This document shows positions 34,381 through 46,060 of a DNA stretch of 64,000 nt, piece by piece. Numbering within the stretch: the first letter of the stretch is position 1; each line of letters begins with the position of its first letter. The position numbers were made by a program, and so were the translations under genes. Origin of the DNA: Amblyomma americanum (Eukaryota > Arthropoda > Arachnida > Ixodida > Ixodidae). The stretch is from assembly GCF_052857255.1 (NCBI RefSeq), contig NC_135500.1, positions 160,674,689-160,738,688 of the forward strand, given 5' to 3'. The notes under the pieces are model-generated. The model searched no databases, was not told the DNA's origin, and saw only the letters and a list, made by a program, of their open reading frames with translations.

Positions 34381-37300
34381 TTCCGAAGCCACTTTCTGTT
34401 CCCGAAAACGTATGACATCACTACGTGTTACATGACGAATAGGTAGCAACAATTTTGTGCCGAAAATCATTCTAGGCTGCTGCGTCCGATTCAGCGGCAA
34501 ATTATTTTTTTCATTTAGGTATATGTGTGCTACAACAATCTTATATTTCCAAAAAAAAAGATAATGGAGTGGGAGAAGCCTTCCGCCCACCGCAAACTAC
34601 AAACACAGGGAGAGTTGCGGTAGGAATTAGACAAATATGTGTTGATATGTAAAAAAAAATTCTAGCTGCTTTTCATAATCAGAATCATTATGACACCATT
34701 ATAATTGTTTTATTCAGAACCTTGACATAATGGAGCAAATTAATCTGCAGGTTAAAGAGAATACAGTGCTATATTGGGCAATATGGCAGTGCATGACAGC
34801 AACCGTAACAGAGCCCTACGTCTAGAGCCAGAGTAGCAGAACCGAGTTCTAGTGATTGCTTCCTAGGGGCAAAGACATCAGTAAAGGCACCAATAGTGCA
34901 TAATTTCAGGGAACAAAATATCTTAGATTCGTCATATTTATTCGAGAAATAAGTGTACAAAAATGTCTGTACCAATTAAGCTACACTGCTAAATTGCAAT
35001 GGCCCTCTTCTGTCAAAAGGTTAGCGGATTGCAAACAATCTTTCCTTAAATCCTCAGTTTTTATGTAACATAACCTCATTACCTGATAACATTTTGCAGC
35101 GTTTTTCACCCGGTGCTGCTTTCTTGAACTGGGTATCGCAAGGCTCAGAGGACTTCTATTTTTGAACCAGCCGAAGCCTGACCGGCTCACACGTGTACCA
35201 TCTTATACTTCCTACTGTCAGTGTTTTCGGCACATACAAGGCGACCTCTGTGTGATGATGTTTTACCAGTGATGTTTCGATCTAGGAGCCACTTGATGGC
35301 ATCTATGCATTCACTTCGTACACTCTTGAGTAAGTAAGCCGAAATGATTTCAGAGTATTTATTTATGTCGCTTATATGAATTTTTGTTGCTTATTATCGA
35401 AGCCTCCCTTTTTGAGTCGTGCCGAGTGGTATAGGAACAGCATGTAGCTCGCAGAGAAAGTGCGTGAAGACAAAATCCACTGGAACTGCGCGGATTCCGA
35501 GCCAAGTGCAAAAGATTTCATTTCAGGTTCGGCACAAGAGGAACGAGGCGTATCCCTCCTTTGTTCGGATAATGTGGCGGATTCATTACCAGTACCACAA
35601 AATTGCTGGAAAAGTAGAGGAGGAATCAGCATTTATTGCCACAAGTCGGTCAATAAAAGAGGAAAAACGTATCTCAAGATGCAGCAGAAGCGTTTCTTAA
35701 GAGCTGCAGGAAGCTCATGGGGCTTCTGCGGGAATCATGGTAAAACACGTAAAGAAAAAAAGGGATACTCATTTTCGGTTTGCCTATATTTTAACAACGT
35801 TTTATGAAGCGATCAGAATCGCATCTTCAAGGGTGGGCATGATGCAGGCACTAAAATGGAAAACAAACAAAGTTGAGGTTATTTGCATACTAACCGTGCG
35901 CAGGCCCCCAAGTCGACCTGAGCGGATGTCGACAGTGAGGTACATTTATCATAATTTATATATTCTACCGCTAAACGGGAAAGGTTGTTCTTTGGTCAGT
36001 AATGCAGAAGTAGAATCTAATACAAAGCGGCAATTGGTTCTTTGTGTTTGGAAGAGTACTTTTTCTTCTCAGTACCTTTTCTTGCCTCTTCTTGTCAGTA
36101 GTGAAAACCTTTTCAGGACAGTTTTGACTTCACGAACACAACCACGTCGAAGGCCACCACATATTTCTGCCGTGAATACAAACGTACGCAACGTTACGTC
36201 TCAGTAGAAAAATGTTTCCACGAAGAGGTAATTTTTAAAGGAAGCGGTTGTGCATGAACCTGAAATGCTTCTGGAATATTCAGTTGCGGACAATATCAAA
36301 GAGATTAGCGTAAGCTTTGGCGAAATGCGAAATGCGAATGCAGCCGATGGCATGTAGTATCGTCTAGCTGGTAATTAAGATGAATGACTACTGAAGTATT
36401 TTTCTACTTCTCTTGCGTTAAAATTGCAATGAAAATTGAAAACAAATTCAACTTACGTATTAGATATTCTTAATTGAATAGCTTCTGTATGGAGCATTAA
36501 AGAGAAACAGGAAAAAATATTTTTACTTCAGGTCTCCTCACTCAGGCACAGACACGCCTCTTTAGGTCGTCGCTCCAAAGTTCTCAATCTAACTCTCTGC
36601 GTTTGTGTATTTGGCTTTCTACTATATCTATATATTAAGAATCTCTTCTTTTCCTGCTCTATAGAGGTAAAAAAAAGGTAACCTTTCTCATGCGGATATC
36701 TTTATTGCTAACTTTCTAATGCCTTCCATGTATATCGCTCTTTGTTTACTGGGGTATCTTTTTGTAGAACGCGTGACAGTTTGGCATCATCCATAGAGCC
36801 GCGTGCTTTAAAGACGTCTGCATCTATGCCGCGTGACTAATAGAACGTAGTCAATCGAGGGAAGCCTGCTGCAGAGAAGGTCACCAGAAGCAATATTCTG
36901 AAGAAGCTCTTTGAGATAGATGAAAATAGAGAAAGAAATATAGTGTGAAGGTAAGAAAAAAGAATCACTTTTGCGATAATTTTCTGCACCTGCACGCTAT
37001 TCTCGACTTGTTGCCTCCATGCGGCCACCCATTCATTAAAGCTGGCTTCCAGGAATAGTACATTTTCAGCAGTATGCGCGAAAGAAATTTAGCTGGGACC
37101 GGGACTGGTGCATTGGTATTGAATGCATGTCAAATTACTTCACTGTGATTCTCATATTATTAACTTGCCGTTAATGACGATCGCAAGGAACGATGCTGGA
37201 AACATGGGGTGGGAGTACAGTGCATTTACATCTGACATATGTGTTAATGAATCAATCGGTAATCTGTTCATTAAGATGAACTTCGCACACTCAAGCACGA

Positions 37301-38467
37301 ATCGGGCTTGGTGCTTTCTATATATGTGTATATCGATGGGTAGTGTTCTGGCACGCAGCAGGCGCTTGTGTATTACAGAGGCACGATAAAACACAAAGGT
37401 GTTAAAGACTATATGCTACTCCTCCACAGGCCGATAATTGGCAGTAGAGAACGTAAAATATATGTTTGGCCAATTGCTTGGTGCGTCGACGAAAATAATC
37501 TTGTGTACATATTGTTATGCGTAAGTGCTAGAGTGGCTACAATTATAGTATGCTTTTCGTTCTCAGGAGCTCCTGAAGTTAACTTGAATGAAACTGCGGA
37601 CACAATAAGAAATCTGATATTTTAACTCTACAGATTGGGCTTTTGAGCCATGTGAGAAGTGATCATGTAAGAATTAGGTTACAAAGTTAGCAGCAGCAGT
37701 TGATGTGCTTAGAATTGGTGAGACTTGCTCCTTTATTTGGTTTTTTAAAGGTTTCTCAGAATCAGTGCAGGAATAATAATATATCTCACAGCTGAAAAAG
37801 TCATAAATATATCCAGTTAATCTAAAATTTTCCAAGAAACGAGAAACACATGATCAAACTGTTGTAAAAGTTGCACTGGGCAAAGATTTTTGTAGAGAGA
37901 CTTAAGAGTATGAGCAAAAGGTAGGCGATAAGAGATCGAAAAGAAGAAGACGAAATTAGCAAAGGCTCCTTCATTTCGGTTGAAAAATATTTATAGAATA
38001 ATGACTGATGATTGCTAAAGGACTTGAACTAACAACCTTAATGTGAGTGAACACTTAAAATCGAATAGATAACATGTGATTAGTGGTGTTAAGATCATTT
38101 TGAACGGAGGCATTTCGTGTGTTAAGCTGCTTTAATGGCAGTAAAGTGGAGATCACTGAGTTCAAATGTGCCATAATTTATGGATGGAACACTATTGCAG
38201 CACGTGTGAGGGCCGCGATGAGTGAAGCATCCACAGGGCGTAACAAACAGAAATAGCATTTAGGCTGAAGCTTTTAGTGGCCTTAATATCAAGCAACAAA
38301 TTCAAACAGAAATCTCACTGGTACTAGTTTTTGAGACAGGATGGCTGTAGAGGAAACGAGAAGAGCACAAAAATTGGGTGGAAACGAATGGCCTTCAGAA
38401 ACATTCGCATTTGTGTTCTGTTGTAGTAACTAGAAACGTTGCAGGGGAGGTGGAGGGGAAGCAATAT
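34381..38467. other. long AT-rich stretch, no gene recognised
   Basis: Contains the longest open frame outside mobile elements (about 156 codons at 35,737-36,207), but it starts at GTG, has no domain and is within chance range. A frame at 35,460-35,807 is similar. A microsatellite-like TA run lies near 36,620-36,640. Confidence 0.4.
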
Positions 38468-38478
38468 TAGTTTGAGAT
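38468..38478. repeat. SINE target-site duplication, left copy
   Basis: TAGTTTGAGAT is repeated at 38,801-38,811 on the other side of the SINE. Confidence 0.8.
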
Positions 38479-38800
38479 AATAATAATAATATTTGGTTTT
38501 GGGGGGGGGGGGAAAGGAAATGGCGCAGTATCTGTCTCATATATCGTTGGACACCTGAACCGCGCCGTAAGGGAAGAGTAAAGGAGGAAGTGAAAGAAGA
38601 AAGGAAGAGAGAGGTGCCGTAGTGGAGGGCTCCGGAATAATTTCGACCACCTGGGTATCTTTAACGTGCACTGACATCGCACAGCACACGGGCGCCTTAG
38701 CGTTTTTCCTCCATAAAAACGCAGCCGCCGCGGTCGGGTTGGAACCCGGGAACTCCGGATCAGTAGTCGAGCGCCCTAACTACTGAGCCACTGCGGCGGG
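38479..38800 (-). mobile_element. Ruka-like SINE, full length, with target-site duplication
   Basis: On the minus strand the element begins CCCGCCGCAGTGGCTCAGTAG. It has A and B boxes and the full body (GGAGGAAAAACGCTAAGGCG, GATGTCAGTGCACGTTAAAG, TTACGGCGCGGTTCAGGTG). It ends in an AAACC then ATTATTATT tail, with a run of 12 G on the plus strand (38,501-38,512). An exact 11-bp direct repeat flanks it, the mark of target-primed insertion. It is one of the least decayed copies. Confidence 0.9.
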
Positions 38801-38811
38801 TAGTTTGAGAT
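38801..38811. repeat. SINE target-site duplication, right copy
   Basis: TAGTTTGAGAT, matching 38,468-38,478. Confidence 0.8.
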
Positions 38812-41800
38812 GCATTATTATTCGCGAAGATGGAAGTAAACCTGTGTCGTAATAAATGAACAAAATAAGGCACAAATCCCGGTTTACTTCGATGACGATG
38901 CACAAGAGAACAAAAATAAAAGAAATAAAACAGAACGACCGTTCTGCGTATCATGTGCGAATTATGGAGAATTTATGGGTAGTCCAGTAAGGGACAGTCA
39001 TAAGAGCTGGTGATGCAACGTTCGAGCTAGCAGCGTAGCGCGCCTGTGCCAATAACACTAAACCTCACAAACCACGCGTGCACGTTAAGCCTCCAAATGG
39101 CTCTAGGGAGCGCTAATTCACTCGTGCAATATTCACGGAACACCGGCGTGTCGTCTGCCAATTAAGGCGAAATCTGTACATGCGCATATATACACGTAAA
39201 AGCACGCTCATTGTGTCGGAAAGAGACGGGGAGAAAGGTTTAAGGGACGATGAAGGGTGAGTTGGGCAGGAGGCCGCGGAGCTTTCGTTCTCCCGTGGCG
39301 ACGGCAGGGAGCATAAAGGGTGCGATGAGAGGAACGTAGCCGGAGGTGGAAGAGGGAGAGGCAGATAGCGGGCACCGGACGGCAGATGCGGCCTTCCATC
39401 CACTAAGCCACATGCGCCGCTGAGCTCCCACCTTGGGCGAGCTTGGCGGCGCAAGCAATTCGCGGCGCTGATACCCGGCCCTGCTGATAGGATGTCCGGC
39501 CTGGTTGCGTTATTACCGTCATATTGGCGAGACGCCCGAAGGCTCTTCGCTCGTTTCGGTAGTGCACAGCTGTCGCGTAAAAGTCATCTTTCGCAGCCGC
39601 CTTTTGGCGCACTCGTTTTAGCGCTGCAAGCTTCTCTTCGGTCGTCGGGAGGAGAGGAATATAACCCCTCCGTATGATAAAATAAGAAAAGCATGCAAAA
39701 GTGAAGCGAAATAAATTCTCGACAAAATGAATTTTTTGGGAGTGGTTTTAGGACTAACGGAACGGAAGTTTTTTTTTTAATAGAGGTTTTTCCTTCAAGT
39801 AGAAAAAAAAAGAACCAGCACTGACATAAAATTAATATCTTGTGCCAGTGAGATGCACGCTTGAAAGCGCGGCGCTATTAGCCCAAACCCATCTGAAGTG
39901 AATAGTGATTGATTGCACACGTAAGAGTTTTCAGCACACATTTTAAAATCGTCCTTCAAATTGTCCAACATACTAAAAATTGCAGGGTAACTTATTTTTC
40001 TATTCTCTGCTGTAAGCATTTGCCCAGCATATGAAGAAGGAGAGAAAGGAGGTAAAAAATAGAAGTTCGGGCTTTCCTATCCGACACGAGGAAAAATATA
40101 GGTCTAGGATTCATTGAGGCAGTACACAGAGAAGGAAGATGCATGTAAGTAATCCCTGACGTTAAAAGCACTAACGCAACATGACACTGTAGCATAGTGT
40201 CTTTATGGAGCGTTAGAGTTCCTGGCGAGCCGCTAGGGGCAACGATCTTTACAGACACCGAATGATGATTTTCGTCTTTGTCAGATGGCAAGCCCAACGT
40301 GTAGTTGAGTGGAAAGGAGAGTTCTTGTCCTTGCGTAGTAACAGGAAGACGTACACGCCAAGTCGAATATATATGCCTCGAATGCAGGTATGTCAGCGAT
40401 GCGAATGAGAAATGAACAACGGTTTGCAAATAAAACACTGGGCCATATGAGAAAAAGAATGCTGCTTAAAGCCACACTGCAATTCTGAAGACGGAATTTT
40501 AGATCATGAGGTGTAGTACCTATAAGTCAGTTAAAAAAAAGAATAAAGACTAGCTCGAGATTCACAATCCTAGCATCAGCCCAGGGACAGGCCGCTTCAA
40601 GCCGGCCCCGACATCAGCCCTTGGGACGTATACCAGTACTTTAAGACCGTCGTAGTTGGAATATTTAGTGGCCTCATGAGCACAGAAGCTTTCTGTGGTT
40701 GCACACCGCCTCCAAGGAATTGATGCGATGTATTTCGTTCTTTGGTGATGACACTGTGATGAATATTTTGGATTTCAGCCGTCAATTTTCATCGGATACT
40801 GGGCGCACTGCTGGTTTAAATGGCTTGGTTGGCCGATTACGGACAAACCGACCTGAAAAAAGCTCGTAAGCGCTGACGAACCCATTTGAAGGAAATATTT
40901 TCTACAGGACGCTATGCCATGACCGCTATTATTTAAACATGTCAGGAAAGCTGTTCTTCTTTGTTTATAAACATAGTAACAAGCATTTTGTTTTTATCCG
41001 GTGACTGAGTGGATGATCCCTGCTAGGCACTAGGAAGCAAATGTTCATCCCAGATGACTGTTTCAGGCCAGCAATTATTAATGAACATAGAAGGGCAGTC
41101 GCTCAGGCACTGAAGGCCACAATCAGGCCTGAAGTGGGCAATAAAGTCGTAGCAGAGGATCGGAGACCGGGAGTAACTGCTGGCAAGTGACTCATTCTAT
41201 GTGTAATGAAGATACGCATTCGGTCAGAAAATCAAACGTCAGGAATTTCCTCTAACCCTTCAAGCCCTCACCCTTCGGACCTCTTACTGATTGTCGTGAA
41301 ATAGTACTGTATGAATGACACGGGTATTTGATATATCCTCACAGGCCAGTGGCACCTATGTAATTCACATACTTCATGGAACTGTTTTATAGCAAGCACA
41401 CTGCCGCCTCAAGCGTCGCCGTTAGTAAAGTGTGTCTGGACAGCTCCATTTCTCAACAGATTGCCCTCGGCCTTATCCCTGCATTTCATGAGCTCCAGAG
41501 CAGAATTTTAAAAGTGATTCCTCGTGTACGTAGTCTGTGAAAAGAATTTCAGAGTCTGGACCGGGTTAATTTACGAGTTAGTCTACTGTGTCTTCCTTGA
41601 ATAATATGGGGAGTAACACAGGTCATTTACATTCTATCTGAAGTCTAGAAACGAAAACATAGAACGGAAACGTGCTCCGTTCTCTGAAAAGGCTGTACGC
41701 CCTTAAAATACCGCATAACCTAGTTTTATGATGACCAAAAATTATAGTGTTTGTTGTGACTGAGGGATTGTTTAGCGTTTTAAAAATTAAAATATTTTGG

Positions 41801-43284
41801 CAGTTTAGCGCTACAGGAAAAAAAAATGCTGGTGAAAATATCGCGAAACCCAACAGAGACAACGTCTGGATTTTGGTCTTCGTGTGACTTTTCTACTGTG
41901 CGAAACTAATCCCCGGGAAAAAAGAAACTCAAGAGATATATAAATTAAGGGCAATAGTGGAGTAGAGGTATCTCGAACTACCGTCGCAGTCACTGTGGGA
42001 AACTCTAGAAGCAGAATATTTACAGCCGACTCCGGTCCTCGCCGAGCATTGTCCCGCTTTTGAGATAAGGGGGTCTTGTAAACATTGGCCACAATGCATC
42101 CATGCTTTCTAACTTGCTCTTTCTGAGCAATCCTGCGAAGAGTTCTTTACTTTCTAGGTGTGCCTGTGTGCAGGCGAAATCCCAATGCTGCTAGCAAGCA
42201 AATTTTCTTTTACCTGCTCTGTTCATTTTAACATCTTATTTTCACGTCGCTTGCGCTCATCGTTCCTTGCAAAGGTGCATAGGGGAAAGGGCTTGATTGG
42301 GTTGGTGCGACACCATTCGAAATCGGCTATCAGGCAGAAAGCAGAACTCCCAAAAGGCAGAGATAAGGGAGGGGAAAAATGTAAAAGCTTATTTCTACCA
42401 GTGGAAGACTGGCGACGAACTGCCGTAAAACTTTCATCAAAGCCGGTCGCCCAGAAACCTCGCACCTCCGCTGTGTTGCTTATCTAATGCGAATGCATTC
42501 TTTTTCCGTCTCACTTTCTAGAATAGCTGGTGTAAAGATGCGAAAGGTGGCATAACCAAGTGGGTAAAACTAAAAAAAAAATCTGATGAGAGGTAAAGCC
42601 AGGTTGTCGATTTCTGGCTTTATAGGCGACCATTTTGCTGCACCCCGAACGCGCACAAAACAGGAAAAACTGATCACAAAGGAGATAAAAGGTGCACGTC
42701 AATACAGAAGGGAGAGGTGGGTGATTGGAGGAGGAACTAACACTTTTTTGACGGGCCCGGGACTCCGACCCGCAGGAATGGCTGCCGAAAGCCGTGACTG
42801 GCGAGATATGGGCGACGACATTGGTAACTGTAATTCCCAGGGCTTTCACCAGGGCACAATAAGGCCCGCCACGTAATGGAGCCGCCTCTTTTTACGTTCG
42901 CCGTAGAGCCGAGGTTACAATCAATGCGTCCCGAGATAGGAAGCAAACAGCCTGGCCCGCAGTCATCACAGCGAACTCAGTACAGGTTTTCTGCTTTTTG
43001 GATACATTGTGCTCTTGTGCGTAAAGCAATATAAAATATCAAGGTAAATACCAAAGTAATATAAAATACCAATAAACGAAAGTAAAGCAATACATAAAGA
43101 TCGGTTGCAGTACTATATTCCTCGGTTTGAGAAGAAGGTCGTTACTACGGTCTACACGCTTGGTTTAAAAGCAACAAAATAGAATAAAATTGCACCGTAT
43201 TGAATTTTCAAGATCTGGTTTAACCCGCAACGGTTAATATCCTCGGCATGCACGTTACACATTTAGCTGTGGTTTGTTCCTACT
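38812..43284. other. no gene recognised; one GC-rich island
   Basis: A GC-rich island at about 39,230-39,620 carries overlapping frames on both strands with no motif. It resembles the island at 30.4 kb and could be a promoter or an old repeat. At 42,750-42,880 a GC-richer patch (GGGCCCGGGACTCCGACCCG) may be a decayed repeat. The rest is AT-rich and featureless. Confidence 0.35.
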
Positions 43285-43495
43285 TACATCTTTTCAATAT
43301 TTTTATTTTTTCAATTTTTTTTCACCTTTTCGATCCTACGAATACTCACTGCCTACCGCAGCCTTTTTGCAAACCACGCTGGTTTCGCGGAATTTTTTTT
43401 ACTTTCGTATTTGTTCATTACTTCCTTTCAAAACTCCCCTCCTTTTTCTTCATTTTTTTTTCTTTTCTGCCTCTTTCCCTTTCTTCAGTCTTTAA
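43285..43495. repeat. pyrimidine-rich tract
   Basis: A stretch of about 210 bases dominated by T and C on the plus strand, with several runs of eight T. The frame across it is Phe/Leu/Ser-rich only because of this bias. It is interrupted by ordinary sequence near 43,330-43,390. Confidence 0.5.
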
Positions 43496-43612
43496 TTTTG
43501 TGCAAAATATCTGCTGCTCTGTTCTTAATGAACGATACTTTGAGGCCAAAATAGTGGAGCTGTGTCCCTAATAAGCGTCCAATTTTTCTGCGTAGTACAT
43601 TAGCAGAACACC

Positions 43613-43709
43613 ACCGACACGGCTTAAAACACGAGGACAGGACGAACACACGGACACAGCACTGATGCCCTTGTGCTCGTCTTGCTGTCGTGTTTTGCGC
43701 TGCGTCGGT
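43613..43709. repeat. foldback repeat, arms about 38 bp
   Basis: The left arm (ACCGACACGGCTTAAAACAC then GAGGACAGGACGAACAC) is complementary, with mismatches, to the right arm (GTGCTCGTCTTGCTGTCG then TGTTTTGCGCTGCGTCGGT). The spacer holds GGACACAGCACTGATGCCC. Its inner sequence resembles the hairpins at 54,854 and 58,993. Confidence 0.65.
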
Positions 43710-44009
43710 AATGTCCAACCAAGCTTCCACTTGGTCTACATTAGCAGAAGCCGGGGAGGTTTCTCTTCACACCTGTATATTTGCATGTATGCCGAAGCGT
43801 CAAGCGCACTGTTCTTTCACCACGTCTCTTTTAAATATATATAAACCACGTCACAGCTGTATTCTAACGTACTAATCCGCTGACAATGCTATTGTGAAAA
43901 GCCTCTTTCAAACTAAAAATCCAATTAAAAAAAATTGCGAAACTCTAAGGTGAAAAACCCTGTATATATGCACGGTTTTTCAGGAAGGACGATCATTAAT
44001 TTTTAATAG

Positions 44010-44556
44010 CAGGGTTTTTTAAGTAAAGATCATCTTTCTGTGGCATTGTAATACATGTGCTTGCGGACGTAACAAAAGGCTAATCATGAAAGTGATTAAC
44101 TAAATTTTAATAGTTAACGTTTTAACTATTGCCGATAGGAAAGCCATATCAGCTTTAAAAAAAATAAAATGGGATTACCCTGGCAATATTTTGCTATTTG
44201 GCTGCTTGGACTAGTTATATGCATAGGAGAAGCTGCCTTGCCTGCATGCTTCTAGAAACCGCATGCATTTCAGCATGATGTAGCCAGAAATAGTTGAAAG
44301 TATTCGCGTTTTCGAAATGCTAAAAACTGATATGGCTAATATTGCCCGCCTGCTAGAAATCTCCAGTTGCAATCAGGTGCGTATTGCTAATTGCTACAAA
44401 GTTGATTATTAGCCTTAGTTAACCAATTTACTACTTAAAATGATGAACCTCTTTTTTGACGACCGCCAGCATTGCAACTGGTATGCCACGCAAAGCTTCT
44501 CTTTACCTCAAAAATCCTATTTTTAAAAATAGGTGATTGGCTTCTCTGAAACACCT
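44010..44556. mobile_element. possible MITE or old foldback element
   Basis: The ends AGGGTTTTTTAAGTAAAG (left) and CTTCTCTGAAACACCT (right) are loosely inverted. Interior blocks occur in inverted pairs: AAGCCATATCAGCTTTAAA with AAAACTGATATGGCT, and AAAGGCTAATCAT with GATTATTAGCCTT. The AT-rich interior with TAGTTAAC runs fits a non-autonomous DNA transposon. There is no coding capacity. Confidence 0.4.
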
Positions 44557-45204
44557 GATATAAACCAGCACTATTCCCAGCACCATTATCAAAACTAGCA
44601 ACGGACCCTATCAACTCGGTAGTAAATGGAAAATCTACTGGTACCAGAGCTAAAATATATTACAGGTTCTCGAGCAAGTTGCCGAAATATCAGGATGGAT
44701 TGACGTGAAAAATAGGGATTGCAAAGTGTAAAATGATTAGAATTGACCATCACTTCGCATGGTACGATGATCGCTTGCGGAACGCCAACTCCTCCAAGGA
44801 TTTAAAGGTAATTTTAGGAGCGAAGTTTTACACTGAACCTTCGAGTTTACGCATAGATAGGTTAAATAACTCACAAGAAGATCCGGGAGGCGTGCGGGCG
44901 TGTGCGGCGCAATTGTAAACACTGAAACAGCGCTTGCTTCATAGCTACGCTGCAGCTACGAAAAACAGCTGCTGCCGCCGTAATTAAGAGATGTGAATTT
45001 CTGCTGCTCCGGTCCGAACTGCTTGATGATCCTAAGCCGGTCACCGATGCTGTTGCTTGCTCCCAAAAGGATGGATGTAGTGAAAGTGGTATTGCCTTGA
45101 TAAGACACCTCAAAGCTGTGCTTCTGAGGACGAACAAGCCCGAAAATCTCAGCTACGCTTGGACAGAATAGGAAGATGTTATGTGAAAAGCTGACTTTCA
45201 CAAA
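44557..45204. other. spacer with a possibly coding segment
   Basis: A plus-strand frame is open from about 44,941 to 45,168 and has a protein-like composition (a Leu/Glu/Asp-rich stretch, then KAVLLRTNKPENLSYAWTE). It lies just before the zinc-knuckle remnant but in another frame. It may be part of the same broken Gag-like gene. No domain was recognised. Confidence 0.25.
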
Positions 45205-45590
45205 AAAAAGGGGAGGCACGAAAAGGCTGGAGCCTTTGAGCACAGAGGTATTAGGAGTGACATGCTACAGGTGTGGCAGAGCTGGTCATATCGCCCATTT
45301 CTGTCGATCAAGAGCGCAAGAAAGAGAGCAGCAGTGACGGTCCCGTAACTCCAGACAAGCTACAGAGCAGGCGATGGGATGCGCTTGGTGTTCTCGAAGA
45401 CAGCGTGTCCTACATGGTGACTTCAGGCATGATGACTTTCATCATAGCAAATCGCCAAGTCTGATATGCGGTGCCTTGTTCGAAGATGGCGGCTCAGGAA
45501 CATGCAACAGAGAGCTCAGTTCTCATGAGACAACTGAGTTCTATGAGAAAGGCTCATCGTTGCACGAATATTTGTTGTATTTTTAGGTTG
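45205..45590 (+). pseudogene. Gag or LINE ORF1 remnant with CCHC zinc knuckle
   Basis: One plus-strand frame reads PLSTEVLGVTCYRCGRAGHI then AHFCRSRAQERE. The knuckle CYRCGRAGHIAHFC (45,263-45,304) is an exact CX2CX4HX4C, the nucleic-acid-binding motif of retroelement Gag and ORF1 proteins. About seven codons later comes a stop, and the frame then continues through CAWCSRRQRVLHGDFRHDDF to a stop near 45,586. A lysine/arginine-rich run precedes the knuckle, as is usual. No protease or reverse transcriptase follows, so the element type is unknown. The knuckle is not closely like those of the gypsy element at 17.5 kb. Confidence 0.6.
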
Positions 45591-45604
45591 CCCAAACCTA
45601 AAAA

Positions 45605-46060
45605 ATGTCTACAGGAACTGACAAACTTTATCTGCCATACATCGCACCGGGGGATTCCACAGGAGCATCTCTCGAATCCAGATGCGATACTACCCAGTTA
45701 AAGACTTTCCCAGAAGATAAAGTCACAAAGTACATAGTACTCGCGTTCGACAGCTGCTTGTCTGTCGTTATAGAAGACAAAAATTCTCCGCCAACACTGC
45801 CTCAGTGTTGGCGGTACAGCGTTAGCGACGGGAGCTTCAAATGTTCATATCGGTGTGCTCAGCAAACGCCGAGAAAACCAAATCCAAACAGTCGCGGATC
45901 TTCCTTTTTCGGGAACATCCCTTCTAAGATACAAGCAGCGCTAGCTACCTCATGTATTTGCAATACTATTGTAGTTTACAGCCACCTTCGCTACATCCCT
46001 TATATTTCCGCGTTGTATCAGCTAATAATTTCTTTAAATGTGCACAGCACAACACGATGA
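45605..46060 (+). other. 151-codon ATG frame of unknown meaning
   Basis: Starts with ATG at 45,605 and lies directly after the zinc-knuckle remnant. The translation has no motif I know, and it contains the perfect hairpin at 45,788-45,814. Its length is near the upper end of chance frames in this window. It could be more of the same broken element. Confidence 0.2.
45788..45814. repeat. perfect 12-bp inverted repeat with 3-nt loop
   Basis: CCGCCAACACTG at 45,788-45,799 is exactly complementary to CAGTGTTGGCGG at 45,803-45,814, loop CCT. GC-rich arms would make a stable hairpin. It has no T run after it, so it is not a bacterial-type terminator. Confidence 0.75.

Noticed and set aside
35737..36207. 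156-codon frame, the longest outside mobile elements
   Set aside because: Starts with GTG, has no domain or low-complexity protein signature, and lengths of this order are expected by chance in 64 kb read in six frames.
43248..43571. Phe-rich membrane-protein-like frame
   Set aside because: The hydrophobic translation is produced by the T/C-rich tract and not by a gene.
45788..45814. rho-independent terminator
   Set aside because: No T run follows the hairpin, and every other feature of the window is eukaryotic.
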